Assembly (NCBI GenBank): GCA_028872685.1
Contig: JAPKEI010000095.1
Coordinates: 1 to 9,110, forward strand
Reading direction: 5' to 3'
DNA length: 9,110 bases
From: Verrucomicrobiota bacterium
GTDB lineage: Bacteria; Verrucomicrobiota; Verrucomicrobiia; Limisphaerales; UBA1100
Under the pieces are notes generated by a model, which searched no databases, was not told the DNA's origin, and saw only the letters and a program-made list of their open reading frames with translations. Both the position numbers and the translations under genes were made by a program. Shown here piece by piece: positions 7,658 through 9,110 of this stretch (within the stretch, counting starts at the first letter, position 1; each line of letters starts with the position of its first letter).

Positions 7658-9019
7658 ATGGATTTGAACGGGAACATCCTTTCGCGGCGCGATATGCTTC
7701 GATCCGCCTCCTGCGGTTTCGGGTATCTCGCCTTGTCGGCGTTGCTTTCGCAGTCCGCCCGTGCGAACACGACAACCCAACTCGCCCCGAAAATACCTGC
7801 CCTACCCGCACGCGCCAAGCGCGTGATCTTTCTTTGCATGGCCGGCGGCCCGGCGCACTTGGATACCTTTGATTATAAACCGCAGCTTACCAATGCCGCC
7901 CACCCCGGTTCAGTATTTGATTTTAAACGCCACGGCGACAGTGGCCTGTGGATTTCAGAGCTATTACCCCAGACCGCCAGACATGCCGACAAGTTGTGCG
8001 TCATTAACGGCATGCATGCAGACACCGGCAACCACGCCCAGTCTTTCAATCAACTGCATACCGGCGACCTTCTGCGGCGCCGGCCGAGCATGGGCTCCTG
8101 GATCACCTACGGACTGGGCACCGAGAACCAAAACCTGCCGGGCTTGATCAGCCTCAATACCTCCAAGCCGGCAACCTACTCGAGCGCCTTCCTCCCTCCC
8201 GCCTACGAAGGGACACCTATTGGTATCAACGGCGAGGACATGTCCAAGGCCAGTATCCCGAATATTGGAAGCAAACATCTTTCACCCGCGCTCAAGCGCA
8301 GGCAACTGGATCTGGTGCAAGCCATGAACCGAGAACATCGCGAGAATCGTCCCTACGATGCCAAGCTGGAGTCGGTCATTCAATCCATGGAAATGGGCTT
8401 CCGCATGCAGGCCATTGCGCCCAAACTTTTGGATGTTAGCACTGAATCCAAAAAAACACTCGAACGTTATCAGGTCGGTTCCAAGAAGACCGTGGGCACC
8501 TGCCGCGCATCTGATTTCGGACGCCAATGTTTAATCGCACGCCGCCTCTCCGAGGCCGGGGTACGGTTTATTGAGGTCAATCACGGCAGTTGGGACCAGC
8601 ACAAGTGGCATCGGCGCGACCTGCGCGCCAACTGCGAAACCACTGACGCACCCATTGCCGCTCTCTTGGATGACCTGGAAGCGCGGGGTTTACTCGATGA
8701 AACCCTTGTTGTCTGGGGTGGCGAATTTGGGCGCCCCGGGTTGACTCCCGGCAATGGCAAGGATGAAACCGGTCACAACGCGCGCGGCTTTACCTTCTGG
8801 CTGGCCGGAGGCGGCACCAAGCGCGGCTACGTCCATGGCCGCACCAATGACACCGGATCAGCCGCCGTTGATGGTAAAGTCCATTTCCACGACCTACACG
8901 CCACCTTGCTGCACCTAATGGGCCTGAAACACGATCAGCTCACCTTCCACCACGGCGGCCGCGATCACCGCCTCACCGGCCCAAATACTGCCAAGATCGC
9001 TACCGGCATCATCGCCTGA
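7658..9019 (+). CDS. Tat-exported DUF1501 protein (cassette B)
   Basis: A 453-residue DUF1501 protein, paralogous to the one at 3085-4524. Twin-arginine motif SRRDMLR sits at 9-15, the same position as in the other copy, followed by a hydrophobic segment and likely cleavage after ARA36. Family blocks: GGPAHLDTFDYKP (D69), MGSWITYGLG plus ENQNLPG, WDQH (D313, H315), WGGEFGRP (353-360), GHNARGFT (372-379) and HDLHAT (411-416). Two conserved positions differ from the sister protein: Thr after GGEFGR is Pro360, and Asp of DHN is Gly372. The linker there also differs. The ATG abuts the stop of the upstream gene and has no Shine-Dalgarno sequence, so translation probably depends on re-initiation. 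A later Met (13) would destroy the twin-arginine motif, which supports this start. Substrate and activity unknown; pairing with the upstream cytochrome-like protein is inferred from gene order. Confidence 0.92.
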   Translation: MDLNGNILSRRDMLRSASCGFGYLALSALLSQSARANTTTQLAPKIPALPARAKRVIFLCMAGGPAHLDTFDYKPQLTNAAHPGSVFDFKRHGDSGLWISELLPQTARHADKLCVINGMHADTGNHAQSFNQLHTGDLLRRRPSMGSWITYGLGTENQNLPGLISLNTSKPATYSSAFLPPAYEGTPIGINGEDMSKASIPNIGSKHLSPALKRRQLDLVQAMNREHRENRPYDAKLESVIQSMEMGFRMQAIAPKLLDVSTESKKTLERYQVGSKKTVGTCRASDFGRQCLIARRLSEAGVRFIEVNHGSWDQHKWHRRDLRANCETTDAPIAALLDDLEARGLLDETLVVWGGEFGRPGLTPGNGKDETGHNARGFTFWLAGGGTKRGYVHGRTNDTGSAAVDGKVHFHDLHATLLHLMGLKHDQLTFHHGGRDHRLTGPNTAKIATGIIA

Positions 9020-9037
9020 TTGTTTTTAGCAAATTTT

Positions 9038-9050
9038 CCCACTAAGTGGG
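9038..9050. other. Small perfect hairpin downstream of cassette B
   Basis: CCCAC and GTGGG form a perfect five-pair stem around a TAA loop, 18 bases after the last stop. There is no T tract on the 3' side on either strand, so it is not a standard intrinsic terminator. It might mark an mRNA 3' end or be chance. The remaining bases to 9110 show no gene or other signal that I can support. Confidence 0.25.
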
Positions 9051-9110
9051 CCAGAACTCACAGCTGGAGCATCTTGTGCCCTCAACAACAATCAATTCAC
9101 CGATGTGAGC

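Noticed and set aside
143..9019. Possible defence, secondary metabolite or mobile element system
   Set aside because: All four large genes are explained by known PVC families; no transposase, nuclease, ATPase, terminal inverted repeats or CRISPR repeats were seen.

Overview
The window suggests a member of the PVC superphylum (Planctomycetota or Verrucomicrobiota), probably a free-living degrader of complex organic matter. The reason is content: all four large genes belong to families that are massively expanded in that group, namely PSCyt1/PSCyt2(DUF1549)/PSD1(DUF1553) secreted cytochrome-like proteins and Tat-exported DUF1501 proteins. None of the four starts has a convincing Shine-Dalgarno sequence, which is common in these phyla. 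I cannot place the organism more finely from sequence alone.

Layout: all genes are on the + strand, as two tandem copies of the same two-gene cassette. Bases 1-142 are a leader with a possible promoter and a short open frame that overlaps the first start. Cassette A is a PSCyt1-PSCyt2-PSD1 protein (143-3079) followed after 5 bases by a DUF1501 protein (3085-4524). A 208-base gap (4525-4732) holds a likely intrinsic terminator (4629-4653) and an 8-codon open frame ending in TAATG on the next start. Cassette B is a second PSCyt1-PSCyt2-PSD1 protein (4733-7657) followed with no gap by a second DUF1501 protein (7658-9019). Bases 9020-9110 hold a small hairpin and no gene.

How they work together: in each cassette the large protein has a Sec-type signal peptide and two CxxCH haem c motifs, while its partner has a twin-arginine signal and an alkaline phosphatase/sulfatase-like fold. 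Both should end up in the periplasm or at the cell surface. This pairing is a recurrent but biochemically uncharacterised PVC system, often suspected of acting on polysaccharides. The sugar-binding-like domains inserted into both cytochrome proteins fit that idea but do not prove it.

The most interesting signals are differences between the copies. Copy B has a PSCyt1 domain 20 residues shorter, with the presumed axial methionine replaced. The two copies carry different beta-sandwich inserts at the same place. The second DUF1501 protein departs from the first in its conserved GGEFGRT...DHN motifs. I saw no RNA genes, CRISPR arrays, insertion sequences or defence genes.
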